Assembly (NCBI GenBank): GCA_025201375.1
Contig: JAIWZP010000040.1
Span: 186,001-250,000, forward strand
Length of the DNA: 64,000 nt
DNA from: Gongronella butleri
Taxonomy: Eukaryota > Mucoromycota > Mucoromycetes > Mucorales > Cunninghamellaceae
Reading direction: 5' to 3'
A program made the translations under genes and the position numbers. Under the pieces are notes generated by a model. That model ran no database searches. It was not told the origin of the DNA and was given only the letters and a program-made list of their open reading frames with translations. Position 1 is the stretch's first letter; every line of letters begins with the position of its first letter. This document shows positions 45,852-56,967 of the stretch, piece after piece.

Positions 45852-46081
45852 GGCGCTGCAAAAGAGTGAAAAAGGACAAAAGAATAAGGAACAGACGTAA
45901 AAAGTCGCGCTCACATTTTTTTTTTGATTATTTTCATAAGAGATGGAGAAATGTGTCCGGGCCGGATTTTTTGATTGGCCGCGTCAGTGAGCATTTTCAA
46001 AAGGCGCGCCTCTTTTTCTTTTGCTTGCGTGGCCTTTTTTTTTTTTTTGTTCTTTCTTTTTCCCGAATTCATCCTCCAACG
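45852..46081. promoter_or_regulatory. Divergent promoter region zinc-finger gene / RPN3
   Basis: 230 bp between opposed start codons at 45851 (-) and 46082 (+). T-rich towards RPN3, with no TATA box. I looked for the yeast proteasome element GGTGGCAAA and did not find it. Confidence 0.4.
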
Positions 46082-48070
46082 ATGGTCAGCACCGAGCCTA
46101 CAAACAACAAAAACGACCAAGTCGAGAGCATGGAAGTTGAAGAGGACGAGACTGCCAAGAAGCTGCGTCTTGAAAAGGAAGAAGCCACGTCGCTCGCCAA
46201 TGGTATAGTATAAAATAGGACGTGTTTCGTCGTTCCATCTTGGCTGACGGTCTCTTTTCTTTTCTTTTTTTTTGTTATATAGATCTGAAGCGCAACTGCT
46301 CGCTCCTTGAGCGCGCCGTCGATACCATCGAGTCGCGCTTCACGACGCGTGTTTTGCGCACACTTCCGTCCATCCGCCGCCGTTTGACGGCGCCTGTGCT
46401 TGCGCAGGTCATTCAGGAACAATATGGCGCCGACGAACGCAAGAACTCGCTGCTCCAGGTGCTCGGCGAGGCGTCGCACGTCGACACGGACATGGACCAG
46501 GACAAAAAAACCGACATTTTGCCTGAAATCGACATTTATCTGCATCTCAATGTCATTATCTTTTTGCTTGACAAGAACCAGCTGGCAAAGGCAAGGGCAA
46601 AAAGTCGTGAATGGACAAGACCATGGAGGCTCATATTTTTTTTTAAAAAAAAAAACGTCATTTTAGGGCAAGGAGCTCGTCGATGCCACGGTGGACCGCC
46701 TTGTTCCCTTGAATCGCCGCACATTGGACTTGCTCGCCGCGCGCGTCTACTTTTACCATGCTCGCTTCTATGAAGTCACCGATACCTTGGCCGCCATTCG
46801 CCCGTAAGGCACCTAAAAGAGGAGGTTTCTAGACCTTGCTGACGCGCTCTTTTTCTTTGATTTTTTTTTTGGGTGTTTAGTATGCAATTGGCAGCCTATC
46901 GCACGGCGACACTGCGTCACGACGATGAGACTCAGGTAAAAAAAATAGATGAAAAGAAGAGACGCGACTAGTGCGGGGCAAAAAGAGACTGATTTTGCGT
47001 TTTTTTTTTCATCTGTAGGCGACGCTTTTGAACCTGCTTTTGCGCAATTACTTTTTGCACAATCTGTACGATCAAGCGGACAAGCTGCTTTCCAAGAGCA
47101 CGTTCCCCGAAAACGCAGGGCACAACCAGGCCGCGCGCTATGCGTACTACCTCGGCCGCATCAAGGCCCTCCAGCTTGACTACACCTCGGCCCACACCTA
47201 CTTGACTCAAGCCATCCGCAAGGCGCCTCAAAACAATGTCACTGCGGGCTTCCAGCAAACAGTAAGCGATGAAAATGGCAATTACCCCCCCGTGCGTGAT
47301 TATTGACGCGTTTTCTTGGTTTTTTTCTTATTTTGCCCCTTAGGTGTACAAATTCTTCATTGTCGTGCAATTGCTCATGGGCGAGATCCCCGAGCGCTCG
47401 CTCTTCCGCCAGCCCGTCCTCAAAAAGGCGCTCATCCCGTACCTTCACATTACCCAGGGTAAGAAAAAGAAAAAAAAGGTCAATTGCGTGTATTTCTCTT
47501 TTTGTGGCTCACTCCTTGGTGCCTTTTCTTTTTTTTTCTTGTTGTGCAGCCGTGCGTGTCGGTGATCTCAACAAGTTCCAGCAGGGCCTGGCCGAGTTTG
47601 GAGAGGTGTTCAAAAAGGACAAGACGTACACGTTGATTTTGCGTCTGCGCCACAACGTGATCAAGACGGGCATCCGCATGATCAGCCTGTCGTACTCTAA
47701 GATCTCGTTGCGTGATATTTGCATCAAGCTGCACCTGGACAGCGAGGAGGATGTGCAATTCATCGTGGCCAAGGCGATCCGCGACGGTGTCATTGACGCC
47801 ACGCTCGACCACCACCAGGGCTACATGAAGAGCAAGGAAATCGTCGACATTTACTCGACCAACGAGCCCCAGGGTGCCTTCCACCAGCGCATCAGCTTCT
47901 GTCTCAACCTCCACAATGACGCCGTCAAGGCCATGCGCTTCCCTCTCAATGCCCACCGCAAGGAATTGGCTACCGCGGAGGCTGCGCGCGAGCGTGAAAA
48001 GGAATTGGTCCAGGAAATTGCCGAGGGCGGTGATATGGACGAGGATGGAGACATGGATTTCTATGAATAA
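46082..48070 (+). CDS. RPN3: 26S proteasome regulatory subunit Rpn3 (PSMD3)
   Basis: Seven exons: 46082-46202, 46283-46590, 46667-46803, 46881-46935, 47019-47261, 47344-47458, 47550-48070; 499 residues. The intron 46591-46666 has a GC donor (gcaagg); no GT donor there keeps phase. Seen: acidic N-terminus, TPR-like helices ([38 protein letters not shown]), and a C-terminal PCI domain (about 330-440) with [28 protein letters not shown] and [12 protein letters not shown]. The C-terminus is acidic ([12 protein letters not shown]). Rpn3 is a lid subunit of the 19S regulatory particle in nucleus and cytosol. Slightly shorter than yeast Rpn3 (523). Confidence 0.97.
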
Positions 48071-50363
48071 GCCCGCCGTGTTCTGTTGATTTCTTCCTCC
48101 CTTTTGCCTCCCGTAGATTTGTCTCTGATCAGACCAACCACTTGCGTTTACAAAACGGGGACCCTCTCTCCCTCATCCTTTCTCATTTCACGCGCCTTTG
48201 ATGACGCATCCCTTTTCCTTTCTTTCTCGCCTTTTCCCCTTTTTTTATTTTTGTTGATATGTTTGGATCGTCTTTTGTTATTAAATTCTGCTGTAACTTC
48301 CATTCTAGTTTTGCCATTGGGATCCAGTGTAATGAGCGGACACGCGTCAATCCGGTGCGCTCCACGTGACGCGTCCTGCAGCTCGTGTTTTTTTTTGGAA
48401 ATTGTTAATGGCGCCCACAGGTTTTTTAGACTTTTCGCTTTATTCACATCTTTCTTTTTTGTTGATCTGTTTAATTGTCATCCTGTTGCGGCCCCAGGAA
48501 AGATAAAAATTGCATCAAGATTGACGATCGCCCCACTCACAAAGAGATATTTAACAAAATACAATTAGCATTAGACATAATCATGCAACAACGTGCTATC
48601 CTGATACCACCTGGCGATGCTGAGCCCCCAGTCTCACCTAAAGCTGTCGTTTTGACAGGAAAAATCCAGGCTAAAACGTGTCACGAGCAGCGAAGTTGGA
48701 AAAGAATTGTGTTTTTACAAAATGCTTGCCGTCTAATCTAGGCAACATTCCAGCGCTGATGATTGAGTGTCGATAGACAACGAAATGCGACAACGAAAAA
48801 ACAAGAGACAAAAGTAAAACTGACAAAAGACGTTGAAACAAGCAGATTTTTAATTTTTACGCGAAAACGGCGCACAAGAATAGAGTGTCAGAAAAGGAAA
48901 AGGCGCTACTTTTTTGAAAATGAAAGCAGAGGAAGCAAGTTTGCATTTGAGCCCTTCCTTGTGTCTCTGGGTGCGCAATTGGGGATCGACACTTCTTTAA
49001 GATTTTTAAGGTGGGTGCCACGATTTTGCAGAAAAAAAACTCAATTCCTCTGATTAGCCTCAAACTTGGATGGATGGTGGGCGGTCAAAGGGTTGTAACA
49101 ACGAGGCAAGTTTCAGCCGATTCTGTCTTGTCAGTTGGGAGAAAAGCGCGATTTAGTGAGCTGGAGGCCATGGCTTCAAATGTTCATCGTTGGACGACAA
49201 GATGCGCTAGAGCCGATCAGTTCAACATGTCTCTGGTGAGAATCGTCCAAAGTTCCATGTCCATGCATTTCGTGGTGTAATGATTTGTGTGACCTAGAGT
49301 ATTGACGCGTCGAAAATCACCTTTAAAAACACGGTTTCACGCACCGCCGTTCCTGCGCAAAAGCGCGTTTTTTGAGATCCCCGGGCGTCCACGTATGCGT
49401 ACGATTCGTATGCGCGAAATAGATTTGTTTTGGCCCGCTAAAAGCACACCATCGCAAAATGACATTGAATTGAAAATCCGTGTTTTTCGTTCTTCCACGT
49501 TCATTTTCTCGTCAACTTGCATAACAAAGCTCGACTCTTTCCAGCTAAAGAAATGATCAATGAAGCATGATCTTGCTACCCTCCAAGTTTTGTGGCGATC
49601 CAGCAACCTTTTTTGATTTTTGAAAATTGGCCAGGGGGTTGTCCATGGATTTTGGCCACTTTTAATTCAGGCTGTTGCTCGCCATCCAGGGATCGCAGAG
49701 CCACAAGGGTGGGCTCAAATGAAAGCCCGTCGCGACATAAAGGTCGCGGCGCGAGCATCAGCCAATAGGCTTGCAGGACGGCTCTGAAAACCTAAAATTG
49801 ATGTTTTATCACCTTTTTACATTTCACTCACGTCTAATTGATGATATTCCAGAATGAATTCAATACAACTCGAGAACCATAAAGCCGCGTCATCTTTTGT
49901 CTGCTCAGAGCCACCCAGCTTCCTTGTAGATTTTCGAGCAATTCGCGTTTTTCAAATGAAAAATCCTGGCTTGACGTTGCTGCTCTAAAAATCCTTGCCT
50001 TTTCATGTCGAATCTAATGCCACAAGAATGGAATTGGCCTGATGGACAAAAGTGAAAACAAGCGGATGCAGCTTAAAGTGATAAAGTGCAGGTGCAGATT
50101 GGCTATTTTATCGTTTTTATTCGTTTTGTGACAGCCAAATTAGGCATGTCGACGATTTTTTTTCCATCATGGTCAACGGAAGGAGAGCGAGGGGCGTCAA
50201 TTTTTGTTTTTATTTTTTGGACGGATGGATGATCATGAGTGCAACAAGATGGCGCAGAGTTTTGAGGAAACCGGGGAGAAATGCACAACCAAGAAACTTT
50301 TTTTGAGGATGGGACGAGCATACACATGTGAAATGGTAAATAAAAAGGGTAAAAGGGGGGTGG
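48071..50363. other. 2.3 kb intergenic island
   Basis: No gene model supported. A frame at 48475-48741 (+) reads like coding sequence (THKEIFNKIQLALDIIMQQR, then IQAKTCHEQRSWKRIVFL) but has no ATG and uses AT-rich codons unlike neighbouring genes. The region 49640-49760 resembles parts of 41780-41860 (a GTGGGCTCAAA block). Confidence 0.45.
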
Positions 50364-52884
50364 CTAGTCGAGAACGATGGAGAAGTTGGTGATTTGCGGA
50401 AGGTAGGCACACGAGCTCAATTCAAGCACATGCAGGTCATTGAAGAATTTCTTGCCATTGTAGCCACCAAAAGCCAGCAAGCGACTGTCATACAGCAAGA
50501 CCGTGTGATACCCGCGGAACGAGGGTCCTTTTCCATACACCTTGCGCACCTCCCAAGCCATGGACACTGGAAAAAAAAAAGGAAAATAGAGAAAATCAGC
50601 CACTGAGATGGATACAAAAACGCGACCATCCACAAAGGCACGGTATGAACGCGTGTCGGAGTTCAAACGGCGCGCCAACATTTCGCCTTTTTTTGGGGTG
50701 GGACTTACTAAGGTTGAGAAGCAGCAGATCCGAGCAGTACTGCGATCCGTCGTGGCCAGAGTGGACAAAGAGGTAAGAGCCGATACACACAGCTGCATGC
50801 GAGAGTCTGGGCACGTGGGGCTCGATGTTGAAAGGGTGCCAGCGCTGGGTTTCGAGATCGAGGATGTGGATGTCGCCAAAGCACTCGTGGCCGTCGCTGC
50901 CGCCATAGATCAGCAACTTATTGCCGACGAGCGTGCCACTGTGATATCCACGCGGCTTGGGACGTGGCCCGGTCGTTTCCAGCACGCTCCAGGCCATGGT
51001 CCGCAAATTCAGTGCAAATGTGTCGCTCAGCGCACGAACACCGTCGCCACCGCCGTACACAATCATCGTCTCATTCCAAACAACCGCCACGTGTGCACGT
51101 CGCGCGGATGGTCGCTGGCCACGCGTCTCGGGTTGGCGCCAGGTCATGGTCACTATAAAAAAAATAAAATAATGAGGAATTGTGCCCAATTGTGCAATTT
51201 TTTGAACTTTTGGCCGCGTTTTTTTTTTTTTTTTTTTTTGGGCGGGAGAACTTACCCGTATCCAGGGCATAGAGATGATCCAGGTAGCTGGGCCCATCAC
51301 CGCCGCCAAAGATGTAAATCGTGGTATCGTGCACAACGGCAGAATGGGCCCGGCAAGGTGGCGGCACATCGCCATACACCTTTGGCTTTGTCCATGTAAA
51401 GGTATCTGTAGATGGAATTGGTACGAAATCAGCACATTTGGCCCTCTCATGGATGGCACTGGTTCGACTTTTTTTGGGGGGGTTTGCCTTTTTTTGCCTT
51501 TTTTTGCCCAATTTTTACCCAATTCCAGTGTATAGAGTGTTCCTAGGCAGCTTTTGCTGTCGATGCCGCCAAAGACGTACATAAGCTCGCCAATGATGAC
51601 GCTGGTGTGCGCGCGTGTGGGCTTTGGCGAGCGGCCATAGACCGTGGGCATGGACCAATACATTGCGGGAGCTGGAGCCTGCTCCTCGTCTCCATTCATG
51701 ATGGTCGCGGGTGGTGGAGGCACGACGGATGTTGCCGGTGGCGCGCTATTTGTCGTCTTGACACTCTGCCCAGATATGCTGGATCGTTTGTCGGATTTCC
51801 GGTACATTGAGCTGAATTCCGTGAATGACGTTGTCGCCGACGCGGCAGATGACGATGACGGCGTTGGAGGAGGCGCAACTGTGCGCAACGGAGCCATCTG
51901 CGGTCGTGCTGCGTGCATAAAAGAGAGAGAGAGAAAGAAATAAAAGAAATTAGCAAAAGGCTCTACACATCCCCTTTTTTTTCAATTCTCTTTGTTACCA
52001 ATGGCGTCCCCCCTACTTGTTTTTTTTTCTCACCACTGCTCTCTCCTTGTTTTCCCAGTGTCATTTGGCTTACGTTGTGTGCTTGGATCGGTCGATCTTG
52101 CACGCGTCATGGAAGAAGTCGAGATGACAGACGCATTGCTGCTTGAAATTTGGAAAAGATCGCTTGTGCTGCGTGGGCCTAGGGTTTTGCGCTCCTGAAG
52201 TAGGCTGTCAAGCAAGTGTGGCTCCTTGGCACCATGATGCAACGGGTGATGTGGCATCGGATGGCTGTTATTGTACCCGGGAAGCGAGTAAGACTCTTGC
52301 ATCGCCACACTCGACGGTGGTAATGCCCGCTTGTTGATGGACTCGCTATATAAAAAAGAGGCAAACGTGAGCCAAGAGCCATTGAGGGGTCAACCCGCGG
52401 ATGCGCATTAAAAGAGTCCAGTCATCAAACACAAACACAAAAAAAAAGGAGCCGTTCACGGGGAGGGGGAGGAGATTGGGTGATGAAAAAGAGAAACGGG
52501 GAGAATGGGAGGTGTCGCTTTGGAACAAAGAGAAATTGGGCAAGTGGATAAAAAAAAATAAAAGGAGTAGAACAAAGAAAAGCCAAATTCGGCAAGGTGC
52601 AAGTCTTACGTTTTGGAGGTGGATGACGACGACGGCGACAATTGCGGTCGAGGAAGATTAGGAATGGGTGTTGATGGCAGCTTATTCATGGATGGATGAT
52701 TTTGCTGGTGGTGATGATGGTGATTGCTCGACAATGACCGCTTCACTCGCGAAAACAGGCTGACGTTGCCTCCACTGCCCGTGCCGCTGTTGCTGTTGCT
52801 ATGGCTGTTGCTATTGCTCGACGTGCTCGTGAACGACACCGTGGACCCGTCGGCCACGCGCCGTCGTTGCCCTGTTTGCGTCAT
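50364..52884 (-). CDS. Kelch-repeat protein, Tea1-like, 577 residues
   Basis: Six exons: 52610-52884, 52074-52345, 51519-51908, 51256-51405, 50709-51152, 50364-50566. Residues 1-240 are disordered, with Ser/Asn/His tracts. Six Kelch repeats fill about 265-565, each with the double Gly and spaced Tyr/Trp: MYVFGGIDSKSC, IYIFGGGDGPSYLDHLYALD, MIVYGGGDGVRALSDTFAL, LLIYGGSDGHECFGDIHILD, LFVHSGHDGSQYCSDLLLL, LLAFGGYNGKKFFNDLHVLE. The repeats form a beta-propeller. In fission yeast, Tea1 and related proteins mark growing cell ends; no long C-terminal coiled coil is present here, so the match is to the propeller part only. An in-frame ATG at 51918 sits inside the last intron of the disordered part; the spliced model was preferred because three exons keep phase. 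Confidence 0.85.
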
Positions 52885-53336
52885 ACAGGGAAAAAGAAAA
52901 AGAAAGAAAGAAAAAGAAAAAGAGAGAGAGGGAGAGAGAGAGAGAAAACGAGAAAAAGGAAACAAAAAGATAAAGAGAATCAAAAAAAAAAAAAAAAAAG
53001 GTGTACCTTATTTTTTTTCTCACTGGGAGATTGTCACACAGGCCCACCCTCCAAAGCTGTAAGGCTACACGGCTCCCCTTCCCCCATCTTTTTGTCACAT
53101 CCTTGTTCCAGTTGCCCCCCTTTTTTCTGTTAAAAAGTTGCCCACTCCCTGTTTCCATTAAATACAAGGGGCTTTTTGAGGGTGCTTGTTTTCATTTCGC
53201 AGCGTCTCCCTAGTGACGCGCCCCTCTCGCCTTGACTTTTTTTTTGTTTCTCTCCGTGTTTTTTTTTTTTGCTTGGCCCGTCACGCCAGTTTGGCATATG
53301 TTTCTTTGGAGAAATAAACTTTAATGAAAAAACGAG
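52885..53336. other. Intergenic region, no gene
   Basis: 450 bp between the Kelch gene start and the methyltransferase stop, both minus strand. The left part is an AG-rich (plus) leader tract of the Kelch gene; the right end holds TTTAAT, i.e. ATTAAA on the minus strand, near 53320, a likely poly(A) signal for the methyltransferase gene. Confidence 0.5.
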
Positions 53337-53890
53337 TCAAAAGGTCTGTTGAAAAGATGAATTTCTATCAAGGTTTGCTCGAAGAGCCTCGATATGGCGG
53401 GGCGTCACACCACAGCACCCACCAATCATGAAGTTTGTACCACCTTTCTCCACACACCGGATCAGGCTAGAAGCAAATTGATCCACGGGCAACTTGGTGT
53501 TTGGGATCCAATCACGCGCTTGCGCGTCCCACACAGCGCCGCCATCGGGGTAGATCACGGCCGCCTTGCCATGTTCCCGCGTCCACCCAAGCAAAATCTG
53601 CGACAATGACGGGATATGTGTCATTTTCGTGCAATTCACGCCCAACGCTTCGAATGCAGGCCCACGCAACGCGTCCAAACTTTTCCCCAGCGGCGTCCCG
53701 TCCGAGATTTTGTCATCCGACTGGCACGAAAAGGAGACACACACAGGAGGCAATGCCGATGGCCAGCTCTCAATCACCTGCGCAATCGCCTGGGCCTCCA
53801 TCCCAGATGGAACCGTCTCAAACAGGATCAAATCCACACCGGGCTCTATGCGAAAAAAAAAAAATTAGAGTCGTTTGGCGCCCCTTTTTT

Positions 53891-53927
<37 letters not shown>

Positions 53928-54528
53928 TTTTAACAGGATTTGCAATCTTTCTCGATGAAATTGCGCAACATCCTCTAATGTTGCATCGCCATAGTCGCCC
54001 GTGTACTCCTGGCCACCTGCCAAATGCGCGCCATAGCAACCAATGGACAGTGCCACTAGGCGTGGGCGCGTATCGTCCGTGTGCTTTTGTTTGTACGCAT
54101 CGCGTGCAGCCACGGCGAGACGCACGCTCTGCTGCATCGCGTCAATGGCCTGCGCCTCGCTGTAACCCGCTTTGATGAATCCAGGGAGACTCGCTTGGTA
54201 GCTGCACGTCGTCGCCACATTGGATCCCGCCTCGTAAAAGGCAAGATGCACGGCCTAATCGCAACAAATGAGCAACGCATGGCTTCCATGCCCCATCTAG
54301 ATATTACCTTGATCGCCTCGGGGTCCTCCACAAGGCACTTGGCCGACCACAGAGTACCTGCGCAGACGTAAAATAAAAAAAAAAGAGCCTTGAGCAACGA
54401 CCAAAAATTCTTTTTGCTGTTTTTCTCTTTTTTTTTTTTTTTTTACCCGTCAGGTCCTTTTTAAACTGTTGTTCCAGCTCGGTGGCAAAGCCGCCATCAA
54501 GTAGCAAGGGATAAGGTAGACGTGGCAT
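53337..54528 (-). CDS. MHT1: Homocysteine S-methyltransferase
   Basis: Exons 54447-54528, 54308-54357, 53927-54254 and 53337-53845; 322 residues, matching yeast Mht1/Sam4 (about 324). The protein opens PRLPYPLLLDGGFATELE, has TLWSAKCLVEDPEAI, TTCSYQASLPGF and the zinc site: GVNC (Cys225) with GGCCGVTP (Cys297, Cys298). It moves the methyl group of S-methylmethionine or S-adenosylmethionine to homocysteine, making methionine in the cytosol. Intron 3 holds a T run of about 28. Choice between Mht1 and Sam4 substrate preference cannot be made from sequence alone. Confidence 0.95.
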
Positions 54529-54649
54529 GGCCAAAAGAATACAAAAATAAGAAAAAGAAGAGGTAAAAAGTGATATAATTTTCGCGCCCCATTATTTAAT
54601 GGCCATTGCCCTTTTGCCTCTTTTGGATGACGCTTACACACTTTTTTGC

Positions 54650-55493
54650 ATGACCGCCACTTCCTCACGGACACACGCACGTCACAAAGTGCGCTTTGTA
54701 CGCCCTCTTTCTTACGCACTTCTTACTCGTTCTTGCCCTTGTTTCACTTTTTCTCTTCTTGCGCACGTTTGGCGATTTGTGGACTGTGTGTTCGACAAGT
54801 GCTCGAGGCCGTGCGAAGCGAGCCGTCGAGCCAAGCATCCTCAGCCAGGAAAAGCAAGGACCGAGCTCATCAAGATCGCTTGCGCATTGGACGAAAATGC
54901 GATATCATCATTCGCTCTGTTGATTGCAGCCACTCCACGCCCAACGAGTACGGTGTCGGTGAAACGAGATCGATAATCGACTTGAATTGTAGCAAGATGC
55001 CCAAGGAAGGTGGCATCAAGCTGCCAAAGGTCATGCGCGACATGTCTAATTCCTTGGAATCCAAAATTGACGTCGCCAAGCTTACCGACCTCCAAATCGT
55101 GGGCTATTTGCATTTTGGTAAATCGAAACACGCTGCTTTTTTTTTTATACACTAAACCCATTATTCATGGCTGCAGGTCTGTCTTGCTCTTTGTCTCCAA
55201 ACTACAAGCGCTTTTACCGCGTTTGCCCGCTGATTCATTTGAGGTTGCTCATGGATTCGCCGACATCCTCATATGTGACGCGTTTGACGAGATTCCCTGC
55301 CTCCAGCCATGATGGATCGTCGCAAGTGCTGGAAATCTCCAAGAATCTGAGTGGATTTGGCGCGTCCTTTCTTCCTGCGCTCGTGATGGCCTGGAGGGCC
55401 AAGGAACTCGTTAAGACCATGGTGGAACTGGTGAAGCATCGCACGGCGCACGATCTCCAAGACTCTTCTTGGCTCGAGGAAGCATTGGAGTAG
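54650..55493 (+). pseudogene. Frameshifted member of a lineage-specific protein family, with repeat insertion
   Basis: The ATG frame from 54650 (…AHVWRFVDCVFDKC) runs out near 54800. The family-like sequence continues in another frame: VRSEPSSQASSARKSK, RIGRKCDIIIRSVDC, GVGETRSIIDLNCSKM, LPKVMRDMSNSLE, LTDLQIVGYLHF up to 55117, then a GT-AG intron and 55177-55493 ending LPALVMAWRAKELVKTMVEL. The layout (basic GRK.D, E.GVGE, K..KDM, LQ.VG..H, MD.P..YV.R, LLPAL..AW.AK) recalls a large family of uncharacterised Mucoromycota proteins; this is from memory and untested. About 17 residues between GLSC and LLMDSP come from a dispersed 48 bp repeat. Frameshift plus insertion suggest a decaying gene, though an unrecognised intron could restore the frame. 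Confidence 0.5.
55194..55240 (+). repeat. 48 bp dispersed repeat inside the coding exon
   Basis: TCTCCAAAC.ACAAGCGCTT, then TACCG.GTTTGC.C.CTGA, then TTCATTT. The same block occurs at 60885-60932 and 61213-61260. Outside the block the three sites differ. Confidence 0.75.
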
Positions 55494-56000
55494 AAGAAGC
55501 ACTTGACCATGCCATCTTGCTTGGCCTCCGCGGATATCATATCCCCCAAAAAACCGCGTTCCAATGAATGATGCGTCTGTAAAAATAAAAAAAAATAAAA
55601 TAAAAAAATCCGAATAATGACTATCATGTGGGCACATTGCCCCAATGAATGAATAAAGAAAGACAATTACCATCCTGGAGAGGACGTCTATCGCGTGGGT
55701 TGACTTGCTTTCGGTTGGTTCTTGTTAGAGTTCTTGTTAGAGTTGGCGATCCACCCGTAGCACGACACATTCGCTCTCTCTCACTTTTTTTTTAGCATTC
55801 CAAATTGCGCAAACAAATGCGCATTCATTTCAATGGATTGTTATTAGGCGGGAGCGTCATGTTCCATCTGATTCGCACACGTTCAAAAAGAAAAGGTATA
55901 TAAGACGCGCTCTCAATCGTTTCACTATGGATCTAGGTCAAGCAATTTATTGTCCCCGCCGACGGCACTTTGTCCTTTTTTCCCCCGCCCCCTCTCACCA
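55494..56000. other. Intergenic region with TATA box at 55897-55904
   Basis: About 500 bp. TATATAAG at 55897-55904 lies 97 bp before the ATG of the peroxiredoxin pseudogene, followed by a pyrimidine-rich leader, so its promoter looks intact. Otherwise nothing is seen. Confidence 0.5.
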
Positions 56001-56445
56001 ATGCCGGGTTTGTTCAAGGACAAGGCCAAGGCTATCTTGATTACGGTGCCTGGCAAGAAAAAGTGCTCAATGGCAACGGATGGACGCGTTTTAACGCGTT
56101 CAAATGCTGATTTTTCTTTTTCTTTTTTTTTTTTTTCTAGGCATGTTCACGCCCGGTTGTTCCAACACTTGCGTGTGCATCTGTGCATGACGCGTTTGTG
56201 ATGACGGCGTGGGACAAGGCGTTGTATAATGATGAAGTGACCTTTGCTGACCGACCCCAAGGGCGAATATGGCCAAGGCGCTCGACCTCGATTTTGACGC
56301 GTCAGGCGCGCTCGCCAACGACCGCTTCAAGCGCGCCGCAATGATCATCGAGCAGCACGGGATCGTCACACAGGCGTTTGAGGAGCCCAACAAGACCGGC
56401 CTTAGCGCCAGCCTCGTCGAGAAGCATCTGCTTTTTTTGGTGTGA
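56001..56445 (+). pseudogene. Decayed peroxiredoxin gene (Prx5/Ahp1 type)
   Basis: Exon 56001-56052 gives GLFKDKAKAILITVP; a GC-AG intron (56053-56140) joins it to GMFTPGCSNT, which holds the peroxidatic Cys in TPGC. Then the block of about 30 residues that normally follows is missing and the frame changes; SVHDAFVMTAWDKAL continues in a second frame, and after DPKGEY a third frame gives AKALDLDFDASGALANDRFK and ends with LSASLVEKHLL at a TGA (56443-56445). The first 25 or so residues expected of the family are absent too. These are thioredoxin-fold peroxidases acting on H2O2 and alkyl hydroperoxides. One deletion plus at least one further frameshift mean no functional product. The lesions are not in homopolymers, so sequencing error is unlikely. 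Confidence 0.8.
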
Positions 56446-56609
56446 TCAATTTGCATTTTGGGATATCATTATTATTTATTATTTTTACTGTATTAAACTG
56501 AGGACGCGATTGTCTCGCGTCATGGTTTCATGCAAAGGATGGATGGGGGATGGGTGGGAAAGGGTATGAGGGAATTGGGCGCGCGCAATGTGACAGGAAA
56601 AAATGGATT

Positions 56610-56967
56610 TTCTGTGCATGCTTTGCATCCCAATAAAAAAAATTTTTTTTTGACTTACAGTTTGGGATTTGCCATCTTTTTTCTCGGGCGGCTTGCTTGG
56701 TATCTAGGAGATTGTCAAAGTCGTCTTCGTCGTCTGCGGCATGTTCACTTCTTTGGATCACTATAGGGCAATTGTATGAGTAATCCAGTCGCGCGTCATT
56801 GTGTAGCGCCGCGAGATGGCATGCAAACGAGCCATTGAGGCATTGGCATAAAGAGATCAGACAAAAAGGGCACGCTGTGTTTTTCTCGACATATAATATG
56901 TTCCGCCTGGGGCGACAGCAGTCATCACTTCAATGCCAAATGCCAAAAAGACGCGTCTGCGAGCCAT
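56610..56967 (-). CDS. Possible 65-residue small protein
   Basis: Model: ATG at 56967 directly after an acceptor, exon 56874-56967, GT-AG intron, exon 56659-56760, then a third exon from 56611 whose first two bases complete a TAA stop split by the intron. Product: MARRRVFLAFGIEVMTAVAP, then GGTYYMSRKTQ, then an acidic stretch DDEDDFDNLL and DTKQAAREKRWQIPN. It has a hydrophobic N-terminal segment and a charged tail, like small mitochondrial inner-membrane assembly factors, but I cannot name a family. If the last intron is retained, the frame runs on with a low-quality tail to 56528. A 5' UTR intron (donor at about 57008) would precede the ATG. Confidence 0.35.

Noticed and set aside
45150..45914. 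Unspliced 254-residue frame over the zinc-finger gene
   Set aside because: Reads through two introns containing T and A runs; the spliced model keeps phase and continues into six more exons.
51519..51918. Kelch gene starting at the ATG at 51918
   Set aside because: Two upstream exons join in phase through proper splice sites, and this ATG falls in the intron before the acceptor at 51909-51910.
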